Below, piece by piece: positions 1 to 9,405 of a DNA stretch of 64,000 nucleotides (the stretch's first letter is position 1; every line of letters begins with the position of its first letter). Below the pieces are notes generated by a model. It did not search any database. It was not told the origin of the DNA and worked only from the letters and a program-made list of their open reading frames with translations. Source of the stretch: Septoria linicola (taxonomy: Eukaryota; Ascomycota; Dothideomycetes; Mycosphaerellales; Mycosphaerellaceae); the NCBI GenBank assembly GCA_024114885.1, contig CP099430.1, forward strand, positions 620,001-684,000, written 5' to 3'. Position numbers and translations under genes: made by a program.

Positions 1-298
1 TAGCCTTCGCGGCTCTCTCCTTGCGGGCTCTGCTTTCGCACGACGCCACGCAAGCCTTCAGCTGGTCCATAAGACCCCAACCGCGCACAAGACCTGCTGC
101 CGCAATGGCATCGTTGCCCTCCAGAAACTTCCAAGCGCAGAATATCTGCCAACTCTGTTGGCTCCAGGCACCGACATCGCGTAGCAGCCGCTTCGCGAGC
201 TCAAGACGGGCTTCGTGCGAAGCCTGTCGTTTGATCGACGACACGAAGTTGTTCACTCCGGTCGTGAACTCGGACCGTCCGTATTCTGGTGCCGCCAT
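1..298 (-). CDS. 5' part of an unknown protein gene, cut by the left edge
   Basis: Reading leftwards from an ATG at 298-296, the frame is open for 99 codons to the window edge with no stop. The predicted protein begins MAAPEYGRSEFTT and is rich in Ala, Arg, Trp and Glu, with an amphipathic, probably helical middle part (for example WQIFCAWKFLEGNDAIAAAG). I do not recognise a family, and no signal peptide or membrane segment is visible. The overlapping plus-strand frame at 21-368 is made partly of the adjacent GT microsatellite and is the less likely coding strand. The microsatellite lies immediately upstream of this start. The gene could continue with introns beyond the edge. The call rests on the open frame, the composition and the start position only. 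Confidence 0.5.
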   Translation of the reverse strand, partial: MAAPEYGRSEFTTGVNNFVSSIKRQASHEARLELAKRLLRDVGAWSQQSWQIFCAWKFLEGNDAIAAAGLVRGWGLMDQLKACVASCESRARKERAAKA

Positions 299-300
299 GC

Positions 301-301
<1 letters not shown>

Positions 302-334
<33 letters not shown>
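302..334. repeat. (GT)n microsatellite
   Basis: About 16 uninterrupted GT units followed by a short CT-rich tail. It lies directly upstream of the minus-strand start codon at 298. Confidence 0.95.
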
Positions 335-335
<1 letters not shown>

Positions 336-479
336 TCTCTGTCGGTCTGTGACGAGAATCAGTTCTAACAAGTCAAGGAAATGGTCTACCTACTAACAAA
401 CGCAACTGCGCAGTCGTGTGACAAGCTATCTCTAAGACAACGGCGTTGCCCTAGGGAGCAACTGATCCCTTCTTTGAAA

Positions 480-722
480 GCTGATATTGCTCCTACCTTG
501 ACTGAAATCAAGCCGGCTCGAAAATCGGAGGGAAGGAAAGGCAGGGCCCTACTCCTGCTAAGTTTTATGGTCGAAAGCTGGTTTCGATTACTCCTGCCTT
601 GACTGAAATCAAGCCGGCTCGAAAATCGAAGGGAAGGAAAGGTAGGTAGGTCCTACTCTTGCCAGGTCTTATGGTCGAAAGCTGGTTTCGATACTCCTGC
701 CTTAACTGAAGTCCAGCCGGCG
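480..722. repeat. Tandem repeat, unit about 101 bp, 2.3 copies
   Basis: The core 'tcctgccttgactgaa' recurs at about 491, 592 and 695 (spacing 101-103 bp). It is followed each time by 'atcaagccggctcgaaaatcg' or a variant, a purine-rich stretch and 'tatggtcgaaagctggtttcg'. Pieces resembling 'ggctgaaaatcga' also occur near 11,850-11,945, so the unit may be a remnant of a dispersed family. No coding potential is apparent. Confidence 0.8.
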
Positions 723-2750
723 TGTGGCGGCCTATGTTTGTGTCTTCGCAGATAATGCCTCAACGGTAGACGTTGCACTCAACTTCTTCTAGGACGCCGC
801 CGCGCTGTACGAGGATGGTAGTGTCGACTAGGGCGACGACTGTAGAGTAGCGGTCACATTCTAGCGCACCTCGAGGCTTGAAAGCTCTCGTATGGCATGT
901 TGAATGTTCCTAGCGCGCTATACTAACTGGATGCCACTACTATTCTTGCCCGAGGCTTTGCGCTATATGTGTTGCCATGTACGTGGCGAGGAGGTATATC
1001 AAAACCCGTGTACTCTCATGTAGGTCCACTACCGACTAACGACGACGAGGAGCATAGAGTACATGAAGCCCATAGACCCTCCAATACAGGTCTTCCTATC
1101 GATATGTTGTCCTACGGCCCGTCGGACTCATTACTACTATAAGCCGACGACGGATATCGACGATCGATGCTATAGGCTGGAATTTGGAGGTGCCGTGAGT
1201 GTTCGGGCAGGCCACGCCTCAGCTTTCGAGGCTGCAATGGCGGTCTACAAAGTCGTGCATTAGCCTTATTTAGCTGAGCTCAAAGATACGGGCGAAGTGC
1301 TGCTGGTTACACTCTGACCGTAAGAATTTTTCTCAAGGTACAATCTAGGAGAGAACCTGACGAGTAACTCTGTCGACGAGAAGGGTCCAGCTTGTGCATT
1401 CCCAGCTCTAGGAATCCACGGCCTCCTTGTTCTCTATTCGAGCCAAAGTGAACATTTCAATATATCTCTTTTCCCTCTATCCTAGAAAGTTACTACCCCT
1501 AGCCTTATAATCGCCACGTATATCAAGATTTGATCAAGTGCTACCCTTCGCATCCTCCCTTCTCTACTTATCACCCTCGAGTGAAAACAATACCAGCCTA
1601 TAGTCTAGAGGAGCGACACAGTATGCTCTCTAAGGTACAGCTTGTGATTATTGCAGCCTGTGTAGAGTCGCAAGCACGACTATAACTTCGTTCGTGGCCC
1701 CAAGCGAAACTACTTTGACTATGCTCTAGGCTCGAAGCTGAGGTAGCCACAGACAGTCACGCTAGCGACGCTGTCTGTTCGACTGTCGATGTGTTAGCCA
1801 GCTCTATCCACGAGTGTGTCCAAGGCATGAGATGTGGAGTCCAAAGCCCGATCTCGATTGCTGCTAGCGAGGACGATAAGTCAGGGTGCGAGGTCGGGAA
1901 ATATGGCAGAGGGAGATGAAGATTGTGGCCGGCCAAATCATGTTGGAGGTAGGTCTCCGCATTTGGAGACGAGTATGGTCAATCGTTTTCAGATGTGTAG
2001 TAAGAGGAGGTTCTGGTCTGCAGTCCACGATTAGGCGCTCGGTCATGCTCAGAGCTTGACCTAGGCGCTAAATCACCACGACTAAACCACCTACAGGCCG
2101 AGCGTAATAGCTCATTGGGAGGAGGGGTGCGGCAAGGTAATGAGTCCTCCATTGGCGTTCAGTACTATACAGGAGCATCTTGACAAAGTGCGTCGAGGCA
2201 ATATCTGGAATGACGCTGGTCGATATAATCCCTACATAATGCTGTGTATCTTGCACCGTAGAAAAGCATCGTAGACAAGCGAATGTGTAGAAGAGATGGT
2301 AAGAAGTAAGCGAAGGCCAATACGATGTGATTCTACTGGAGCACAGGAACAGCCAAGTGGCGAATGGGCGATTCGCTTCCTCCGTGCCGTATTCGAATGT
2401 CGTCCTTCCTAATCACCTTGGCGAAGCTGTTGCCTGACGATACTGCTGGTGAGAGTGGATACTCGTAATTGCCTCTTGCAGGTTAAGCTGGCGATGTGGT
2501 TGTCATCTGTAGTGGAGACTGTTCTACCATGACTTGCGCGAACTCTCACTTCGTAGTCCACTTGCGCGGCAGACTCTTGTACCACGCGCAGTTCTCTCAA
2601 CCGGTATATGGTGCCAAGGCAGACACATAGCGGCTGCTTAGTGTAGTCGGCAGGAGAGGCGAGACCATTTGTAGAGCTTCCAAACTGCTGCTGCTGCGCG
2701 TTGAGATTGCACCACCGAGGTCCGGAAGTCGTTGTCGTAGTCGTAGACAT
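723..2750. other. Stretch without a recognisable gene
   Basis: Only short frames occur and none has a recognisable motif. TAG and CTA are frequent and CpA/TpG look lower than in 5-12 kb but are far from absent, so this may be old, lightly mutated repeat DNA. A minus-strand frame at 2,409-2,795 overlaps the next feature and might be a further exon of it. Confidence 0.4.
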
Positions 2751-2751
2751 A

Positions 2752-3291
2752 CTAATGGCTTTGCAGATCTCTGATAGCCTCTCTGCGCATTTCAAGTTCG
2801 GTGCGAGCTGCTCGGCATGAGATCAGCGGCAGCGAAAGTGCTCTGAAGATCTTGGCCTCAAGATCCACTGCCGGCATGCAGCGATTGCTAGGCCTCGCGC
2901 TGAGGGGCCCGGGACGTTGGTTGGGAACCATTCGGTGCTGCGCATGCTGCTCGTTGCTCTTACCATCGTTGTCCTGGTCTGCGATTTTCAATTGTTGGCA
3001 ACTTTGTGCAGCTGAATATGTACTTGCCGGACGTGACGTTTGGTCCTGATCGTTGCCTACATGCTGACGTGGGAGATCTTGCTGAACCATCATAGAACAC
3101 GCTTGGTCTGCCTTTCGTTCTTGGTGATACTGATTATGCAATCGAGTGACGGCATGCGCTGTTCTGCTTCCTACATGCTCGGAAGACCATGAGTTGTGGA
3201 GAATCGCAGCGATCAAATTCGCATATGGTGGCCCATACCTCTCTCGACAAAGATCATGAATGCTCCATCGTTCTTGATGCTCTAAAGACAC
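2752..3291 (-). CDS. Possible hypothetical protein (weak)
   Basis: This is the longest minus-strand frame in the 2-5 kb part (179 codons, GTG at its left limit, so the true start is unknown). The N-terminal part (ERWSIHDLCRERYGPPYANL, then a WSSEHVGSRTAHAV-like stretch) has protein-like composition. The middle is rich in Gln, Asp and Ser, and the C-terminus is Arg-rich. The frame extends upstream past the GTG to a TAG about 14 codons earlier, without an ATG. A second minus frame (2,409-2,795) overlaps its 3' end and could join through an intron. No family is recognised. It may equally be a chance frame or a decayed gene. Confidence 0.25.
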   Translation of the reverse strand: MSLEHQERWSIHDLCRERYGPPYANLIAAILHNSWSSEHVGSRTAHAVTRLHNQYHQERKADQACSMMVQQDLPRQHVGNDQDQTSRPASTYSAAQSCQQLKIADQDNDGKSNEQHAQHRMVPNQRPGPLSARPSNRCMPAVDLEAKIFRALSLPLISCRAARTELEMRREAIRDLQSH

Positions 3292-3491
3292 TTTGCGCGA
3301 GGACTTCCCATAACGCGCTATCTTCTATGAAGCATAGATCGAAAGGCTGGTGTACGTGGAGAGACATCGTCCAAGCAGTACAGGAGGCGGGGAGTAGTCG
3401 AGAGCAGAGAGTGCCTCGATATGTAGAAGCGAAATGGTCCGATACGAGCTGCAATCTTTGTACCGAGTCTAAGTATGCTTAGACTAATAGG

Positions 3492-5760
3492 GTGTGTGAT
3501 GGCGCCAGACAGTCTGCAATCGATCTGGAGTTGACACTACCAGCACGAAGATGAGAGAGACGGGCATTCCCACCCAGTGCTTGCCACTTGGGGCAACCAT
3601 TCGGGTCGAGAAGTTCATCGACAAAGGACTTGCAAAGCACCCCAGGCGCCCTCTACAGCCTTATTGGCGTTCAGACACAAGCCATAGCAGTGCACATCCC
3701 TCCTCTTTGCCAGTTCATTGCACAGGCAGCGCAAATGGTGCGAATGTCTCCATTCGTAGACTGTCATCTGCAGCACTTATGCGCGCATCTTTGGTACAGC
3801 TGCTTAATCTTGTTAATGCCAATGTCCTCGTGTGTCAAATGATCGAGGCCCTGCATGGACCTGCTTGTTGAAGGCTTTCTGCGTGGCAATTGTGATGCTG
3901 GATGAGAAATACTGCTAGTTTCCAAGTGCTGAGTGCTGTAGGGAGGGAGCAGGTTGACATCCATAGCCCAGTCCCACGTTTCAGCAATCGCCCAGACAGT
4001 TCGAGATCTTCCCGATTGTCCTCGTCCATATGGAAGTATTTGTACGTGCCAGTCGTGCAGCTTTTATCCTCCTCCGATGCAACGAAATGGCCCAGTGTTT
4101 TCACAAACGCCATTGTCGGATCCGAGTTGAACCCTATCTGGATACTGTCACCATGGTAAAACAGGCGTCGACCTCAGTCGGCATATGGATACGATAGAAT
4201 CATCTTGTTCTAGCAATTGAGGGATCACCCGATGGTCTTTTGGAACCTGCCAGAGGCACGTAGTCCTGATCCGGAGCTGTGGGCAATACGGAGGCTTACT
4301 GCCAGTACAACTTGCAAAACCTCGCATGGATCCTCAAACTTTCAGCCCGCGGGCGTTGAGTGGTGCGCGGCTCGCAGAACTCAGAAATGTATACTGTGGG
4401 AATGGACTGCTCGTGATCGAGGCCGAGCTTCCGGCAGCAGACGACAAATCTTGGTCGCCAACTCGAAGACAAAGTCCATGCGGGACCGAAAGTGGCAGCT
4501 GTCTCTTGATCCATTTTTCGCGCTCGAGCATCGCTAGCGGCATGCGAATCGCTATCCTGGTACTCGTTGTGCACTTGTTCTTGTGAAGGACCACGTTGTC
4601 TTCGAAGTCGTCACGCACCCAATTTCAGTAAGCATTCACGAGCTTGGTGCTATCTCCACTAGAGCCCGGTCCACGTCAGCGGTTGCAGAAGCGTCCAAAC
4701 AGTGCCCGATCTCGTTGTGTTGACCGAGCAGAAGTATCAGAACAACCAGGATACAGGTGTGTGGAACGCGTTAGAGCTAGGAGCTCATCTTGGCTCCGTC
4801 GATTTCTGAGCTGTCTGTTTGGGCGCTAACCTCTTCAAAGCCAGCTTCGTGATCGTCCTGGTCGGTCTCCATGCCTGTATGGGCTACTAAGATAATACCT
4901 TGCTTGCCATTTACATTAGTGCGTACGCTCTTGGAGTTGTGCCAATCGGCAAGTGGATCCGTCTTGCGCGATGTCCAGGCACAAACTACTTCTGCGAGCA
5001 TACAAGCTGAAAGCTCCTGCTGCCATAGATATGATAAAGTCAGCAGAACAGCCACAATCTCTCAAAGTCCATACAATCTTAGGACGCCCTAGACCCGTGG
5101 AGTTTGGTGGCCGCCAAGATCCCGTCGCCTACGGTCAAAGATGCCACCGATATCTGACAATTTCATGCTCCTTTGCGGAGACGAACATGCATGCATGCAT
5201 GCATGCCTGTTCATCAAACAACAGCCCTGACCGACACCAAGGTTTCTAACGCGGTTCGCCCCGCACATCGCTCCGGAACTCAAAAGCAGGCAGCCGTAGG
5301 CTAGCGAGACTTCACTTCCTGTTACTGCTGTCAACTCAAAGGAAGTCCTGTTGCAGCCTTTCTTGGCGCATATCGTTTGCCTCCAATTCTCTTCCCGTCG
5401 TGCTCTTCTCCGCTGATGGCGGCGACTACTAAGAATTCGTGATTCCCGGCATTTGGGCAGGATGGCCCACTTCGACAACGCTTGGACATGGCAGTGTAAC
5501 ATACTCTTCTCGCGACTCCAGCAAGCGTGAGCCCTGGCATGAACCGTCATGTCATCCATCGACCGACCTTCGACCTTCTCACCGCTCTTTCGTCCTCTTC
5601 GCAACACCTGAGCCGTCTCCCCGCTCTCTCCATCATCAAACAACCATCATCTGGTCTCTAAATCCAGGCCACACTAGTGAGTTGGATGGCACTATGGGAC
5701 GGACCGACCGAGCTAACTCCAGTCAGACAGACGGTCGTCGTCGCGGCCCGTGGTCAAGCC
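3492..5760. other. Stretch without a recognisable gene
   Basis: Both strands carry many overlapping frames of 60-180 codons, none with recognisable motifs. The longest (minus, 5,089-5,643) has a Cys/His-rich part that simply translates the GCAT repeat at 5,187-5,206. Intron-split small genes cannot be excluded. Confidence 0.35.
5187..5206. repeat. (ATGC)5 microsatellite
   Basis: Five perfect ATGC units, self-complementary and therefore able to form a hairpin. Confidence 0.9.
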
Positions 5761-6138
5761 ATGTCTGAATCGCGTTCAAAGCTGTCGCTGGCGTACATTC
5801 TGAATCATCAGAAGCCGACATCCGACCATCTCGAGTCGACAGCCAAGTCGACATCTAAAAATTCCAAGTCGACATCCAAATATCACAAGTCGACAGCCAG
5901 TGGTGCGCTACGTCCGACAGCATGGGATACGCGCCATCAAATCGCTCTCAACGCCAACTGGGACCGCTGGCAGCGCCGTCCACATGAAATCGCTGAGCTG
6001 GGCCTGAGCGATCGAAGACTTCATGACATCATTTGTACAGAGATGAGCAGCGATTTTCCCGAGCTAGATCAGGGTCCGGTGCGCATTTCGCCGGGATGGG
6101 TTGTAGAATGTCTGGGCTTACACGATTTCATGTCATGA
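5761..6138 (+). CDS. Possible small hypothetical protein with KSTSK repeats
   Basis: A 125-residue frame starts at an ATG in a good context (gcc before ATG) and ends in TGA at 6,138. The first 18 residues include SKLSLAYILNH. A repeated segment follows in which Lys-Ser-Thr occurs four times; in the DNA this is 'aagtcgaca' recurring between about 5,830 and 5,905. The second half (HQIALNANWDRWQRRPHEIA, then a short Asp/Glu-rich tail) looks like a folded domain, but I do not recognise it. The same frame continues upstream to 5,677, but the ATG at 5,761 is the better start. The function is unknown. Confidence 0.4.
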   Translation: MSESRSKLSLAYILNHQKPTSDHLESTAKSTSKNSKSTSKYHKSTASGALRPTAWDTRHQIALNANWDRWQRRPHEIAELGLSDRRLHDIICTEMSSDFPELDQGPVRISPGWVVECLGLHDFMS

Positions 6139-8121
6139 CACTGCCAACTGGCGAGCATTTGCCGACGCGGTCGTGACGAGGCTTGTTGACTTCTAGCGCC
6201 CATCCTAGTACGATGGCCAGATAGACGTCTCTTTTCAGTCGCGGATACCTTTGATGGTCGTCTGAGACGGACTCACGCAATACCGCAGATCCTGAGCACA
6301 AGAGTTGCTCGCATATGTAAAATACCTGCTCATCTGTCTCCATTATCGATTGAAATGTGAAAATAACGGGCGCTCTCTTTAATCGACCTCGGCGGAACAC
6401 GTAATCGCTTTCGAAAACAAGACATTCCACCGAGCGCTCTATTATACGTGCTCCCACCATGCTGCTCCATCGCCAGTCACTATACCGTTATCGGCCTCAA
6501 TGATCTTTCGGAGGTGTCGAACAACGACCACGACATGGCCAGCATCACCTCGAATAAGCATGATCAAGACTCGGACTCCAAAGCCCGCCGAAAGCCATAG
6601 CGACGAAGACCGACTGGATGGCGATAGTAACACGCGAGACGACCATATCCGCATCTTGTTGTGGATGCCACGGACTAACCAGGAAAAGTAAATGATGAGG
6701 GTCCTACGTAGTTTCGGAGGATTTCATAGGAAATGGCATTGTTGACTACCGCGGCGTCTCGAAATCGTCAGGCATGCACCTGTCGATGGGTTCGTTTCCT
6801 GCCTTGGTCTGACGAGCACATGACGATTCAACAATGATCGTTGCATCGGTGGGGGAGGGTGATCGAATATTGGGCGAGGCGCCGGCTGATTGGGTCAATG
6901 GAGGAGCGTGATCCAATGTTGGGCGAGGCGCCAGCTGTCGCTGAACCGAGCAGACGAGCAGTATTGGTCCCGTTATCTTCTAGACCGCTTTCGCGCTCTG
7001 CGTTGTTTTGACGAGCAGCTGCGGCATTTGTCGGCGATACGTCGATGGTAGTCGTCGAGCTCGCCTTTCTCAATGCTCATGATGGCTCAGGTGCCGTAAC
7101 GCCCACGTCGTATCTTCGCATAGATTGACCCCCGACAGATGTTTGAGAGGTGCAGTAGCTTCTCTATCGTAATCAGCATCGGACCTGCCAATGATGTTGC
7201 TCTTCTCCTTCTGCTTCTGCGGACGATCCCGTCCCTCGGGCGTTGGAGCGCCGATTCGTGTAGGTGGTTGAAGCGAGCCTCGCAGCCATCTTGCCATATG
7301 ATTTCGGCACCTCGAGGTGGTGCTGCGTTCGAATCGCCACCCGGTGTCAGTAGCGTCTTCTGCACATTCGTGAATTCTGGCCCTGGAGCCAGTGGTCCTC
7401 AACCACTGCCTCTTCATCATTGCCGTTTGCTCCCTCTCTCACCCGCGCCCTGCGTCAACCGATGAGACTCAGCAGCTGATTGAGACGACCTGATGTAAGG
7501 ACGTCGCCAACGAGCACTTGTTGTTATCTGCTCTCCTCCTTGCAAAGTCTCACTTCTTCCAGCAGCTGAACTGATCTTCGCGTCATGGTGACTTTCCTAG
7601 ACACGCAAAGCCATCGCGATGCGCGACTGTTGTGCGCTGTGACGCCTTAGTGGCCCATCGATAGTGCTTTCTGGATCATCCGCTTCAGGACTCAGAGAAC
7701 AAGAGTGAAGCAGACGGCGAAAGCTCTACCCCACCCGCTTTCTCCATGTGCATCATGTACGCCATATCGTCATGCAGGGCTGATCGAGATTGTGCAACTT
7801 GCCTGCATCCGGTGACTGATTGTTGCAGACAACACTTTCATGCTCTTGCTTTCGCACAGCGAATCAGTCCCAAGATGTTGTCTGTGCAGTTCCTGAGAGT
7901 GCCGTGTACCATGCAAATAGAGCTGCGCCTTGCCTGCTTCTTCTCTTTTCATTCCTTGGCCACATTGTGGCACTGCTCGGCAAGAGTCCTTCGTAGGGAG
8001 GATGCGCCCGGAATGCCTTTTGTTCTGGCTCAAAGCTGCCCAACGCATAGACTCGATAGCTGCCATTTCGAAGCTTGATGTCAGAGCTGATAGACTGATG
8101 CGGGAGTTGATCTTTGGTGTA
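6139..8121. other. Stretch without a clearly supported gene
   Basis: Two minus-strand frames (6,442-6,654 and 6,128-6,460) have protein-like composition and could be exons of one small gene, but no splice signals or motifs make this convincing. Plus-strand frames at 7,139-7,465 and 7,746-8,078 show nothing recognisable. A 49-bp duplication lies at 6,861-6,937. Confidence 0.35.
6861..6937. repeat. 49-bp direct duplication, 1.6 copies
   Basis: The segment 'tgggcgaggcgccggctg' at about 6,871 recurs with single changes about 49 bp later. 'gatcgaat' and 'gatccaat' mark the left ends of the two copies at 6,861 and 6,910. Confidence 0.75.
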
Positions 8122-8493
8122 CTAATCGGGCGGCGAATCGGCAGTGCTATTAGCGGAAGGCGATGGTGGAGGATGAGCTGTGTTCGCACTGTTGTTACTG
8201 GACACGTCCAAAGACACAGAGCCGCTGTCAAAAGAATGGCGACGGCAGCGCTGGTGGTGTTTCATCTGTATCGTGCTCCGCTTCGCCCTGCATCGTCTGT
8301 TACACAGCCTGTGCTTCACGCGCTCAGGCGTATCATTGTCATGAAATGATGGTTGTGTCTCATACTCCTCCTCCACACTCGCTAGCTCTCTCGCGTATCC
8401 GAGGTTTAGTGACACACACTCCTCTCGAGACGGCTGCGCGACTTTGTTCATAATGATCCTACTCCACGGATCCAAGTCAACTGGTAGTCTCAT
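8122..8493 (-). CDS. Possible hypothetical protein or exon (weak)
   Basis: A 123-codon minus frame. The N-terminal half is mixed and charged (VDLDPWSRIIMNKV, then ARELASVEEEYE). A basic His/Arg/Cys-rich stretch follows, and the tail is rich in Ser, Asn and Pro. That order of composition is common in real fungal proteins, but there is no recognisable domain. Two plus-strand frames overlap it. Start and exon structure are uncertain. Confidence 0.25.
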   Translation of the reverse strand: MRLPVDLDPWSRIIMNKVAQPSREECVSLNLGYARELASVEEEYETQPSFHDNDTPERVKHRLCNRRCRAKRSTIQMKHHQRCRRHSFDSGSVSLDVSSNNSANTAHPPPSPSANSTADSPPD

Positions 8494-9369
8494 GAACTAC
8501 CTTCTCGGCATCGTGTGTAGTGACATGGAAGCGACGATTTGCAGACCATTCAGTGCCGTTGTGGGTCAAGACAAGCAGTGTGAGGGGAACATCCTTTCAC
8601 TACAGCCCTCTGCTTTGGTATCAAACTGTGTGTTGTTAGGGGGAGCGGTCGCGTGCTGTACTTTTTGGAAGTGATCTAAAACCAGCCTGGTCTGGGGGGG
8701 GTGATCATAGCTTGGCGAGCCTGGTCTGTACGTTTCGGGTCAAGCGGGAGGCTCTACGGCCAGGGCTTGCCTCGCTTGACATCTGATGTGCAGATGCAGA
8801 GCCAGTCGAGGTCGCGGCGTTTCTTCCATGTACGCTAGGATTTTGTAGACGTTCACGAACTGGTGTCGCGTTTGCAATATTGCTGTCCAAACCCACACAC
8901 TGGCACATTGACGTTCAGCTGAACTACACACCGGCAAGCGAGGTCGCACATCTTCAAAATGCCGACGATGACTCTCACAAAGTATGGTACCAGACGTGGA
9001 GCCTTGAAGCACAAAGAAGGGAAATGCACTGTCGAGTAGTATCTTTAGCTCAATCCTCTCTTGCTTTGTCCGCTCCATCGCAAGCTTTGGCGTGCTCCCG
9101 CAATAATCGTTCATCAGCCGCCGTGAAGACAGAGCCCGACTCCGACTTCGGCTAAAATTCCCGAGAGATGAGACGAGGCTGCCCAAGGAAAGTTCAATGC
9201 TTCACGTGCTGACACGGGTTCAACGAAGTGCAGCTGGCACCTGCCATGGAGTTGGAATGTGGTCGATTTCGGGCCTGGATTGTACGTCTGGAGAAGGAAC
9301 GAAGTCGGCACTCGCCATCAACCTAACTTAGACTTTCGATTCGACCTCGCGCTGATGATTCTCGTAGAC

Positions 9370-9389
9370 CGTCGCGTCGCGTCGCGTCC
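9370..9389. repeat. Short (GTCGC)n run in a likely 5' UTR
   Basis: Three to four units of 'gtcgc' lie 17-36 bases before the ATG at 9,406. Confidence 0.7.
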
Positions 9390-9405
9390 GTGTCAGTCAG
9401 TTACT

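Noticed and set aside
21..368. Plus-strand frame at the left edge
   Set aside because: Its C-terminus is a Val-Cys repeat made by the GT microsatellite, and the minus strand over 1-298 is open with a better composition and an ATG.
5089..5643. Minus frame of 184 codons
   Set aside because: The Cys/His-rich part comes from the ATGC repeat, and no domain or start context supports it.
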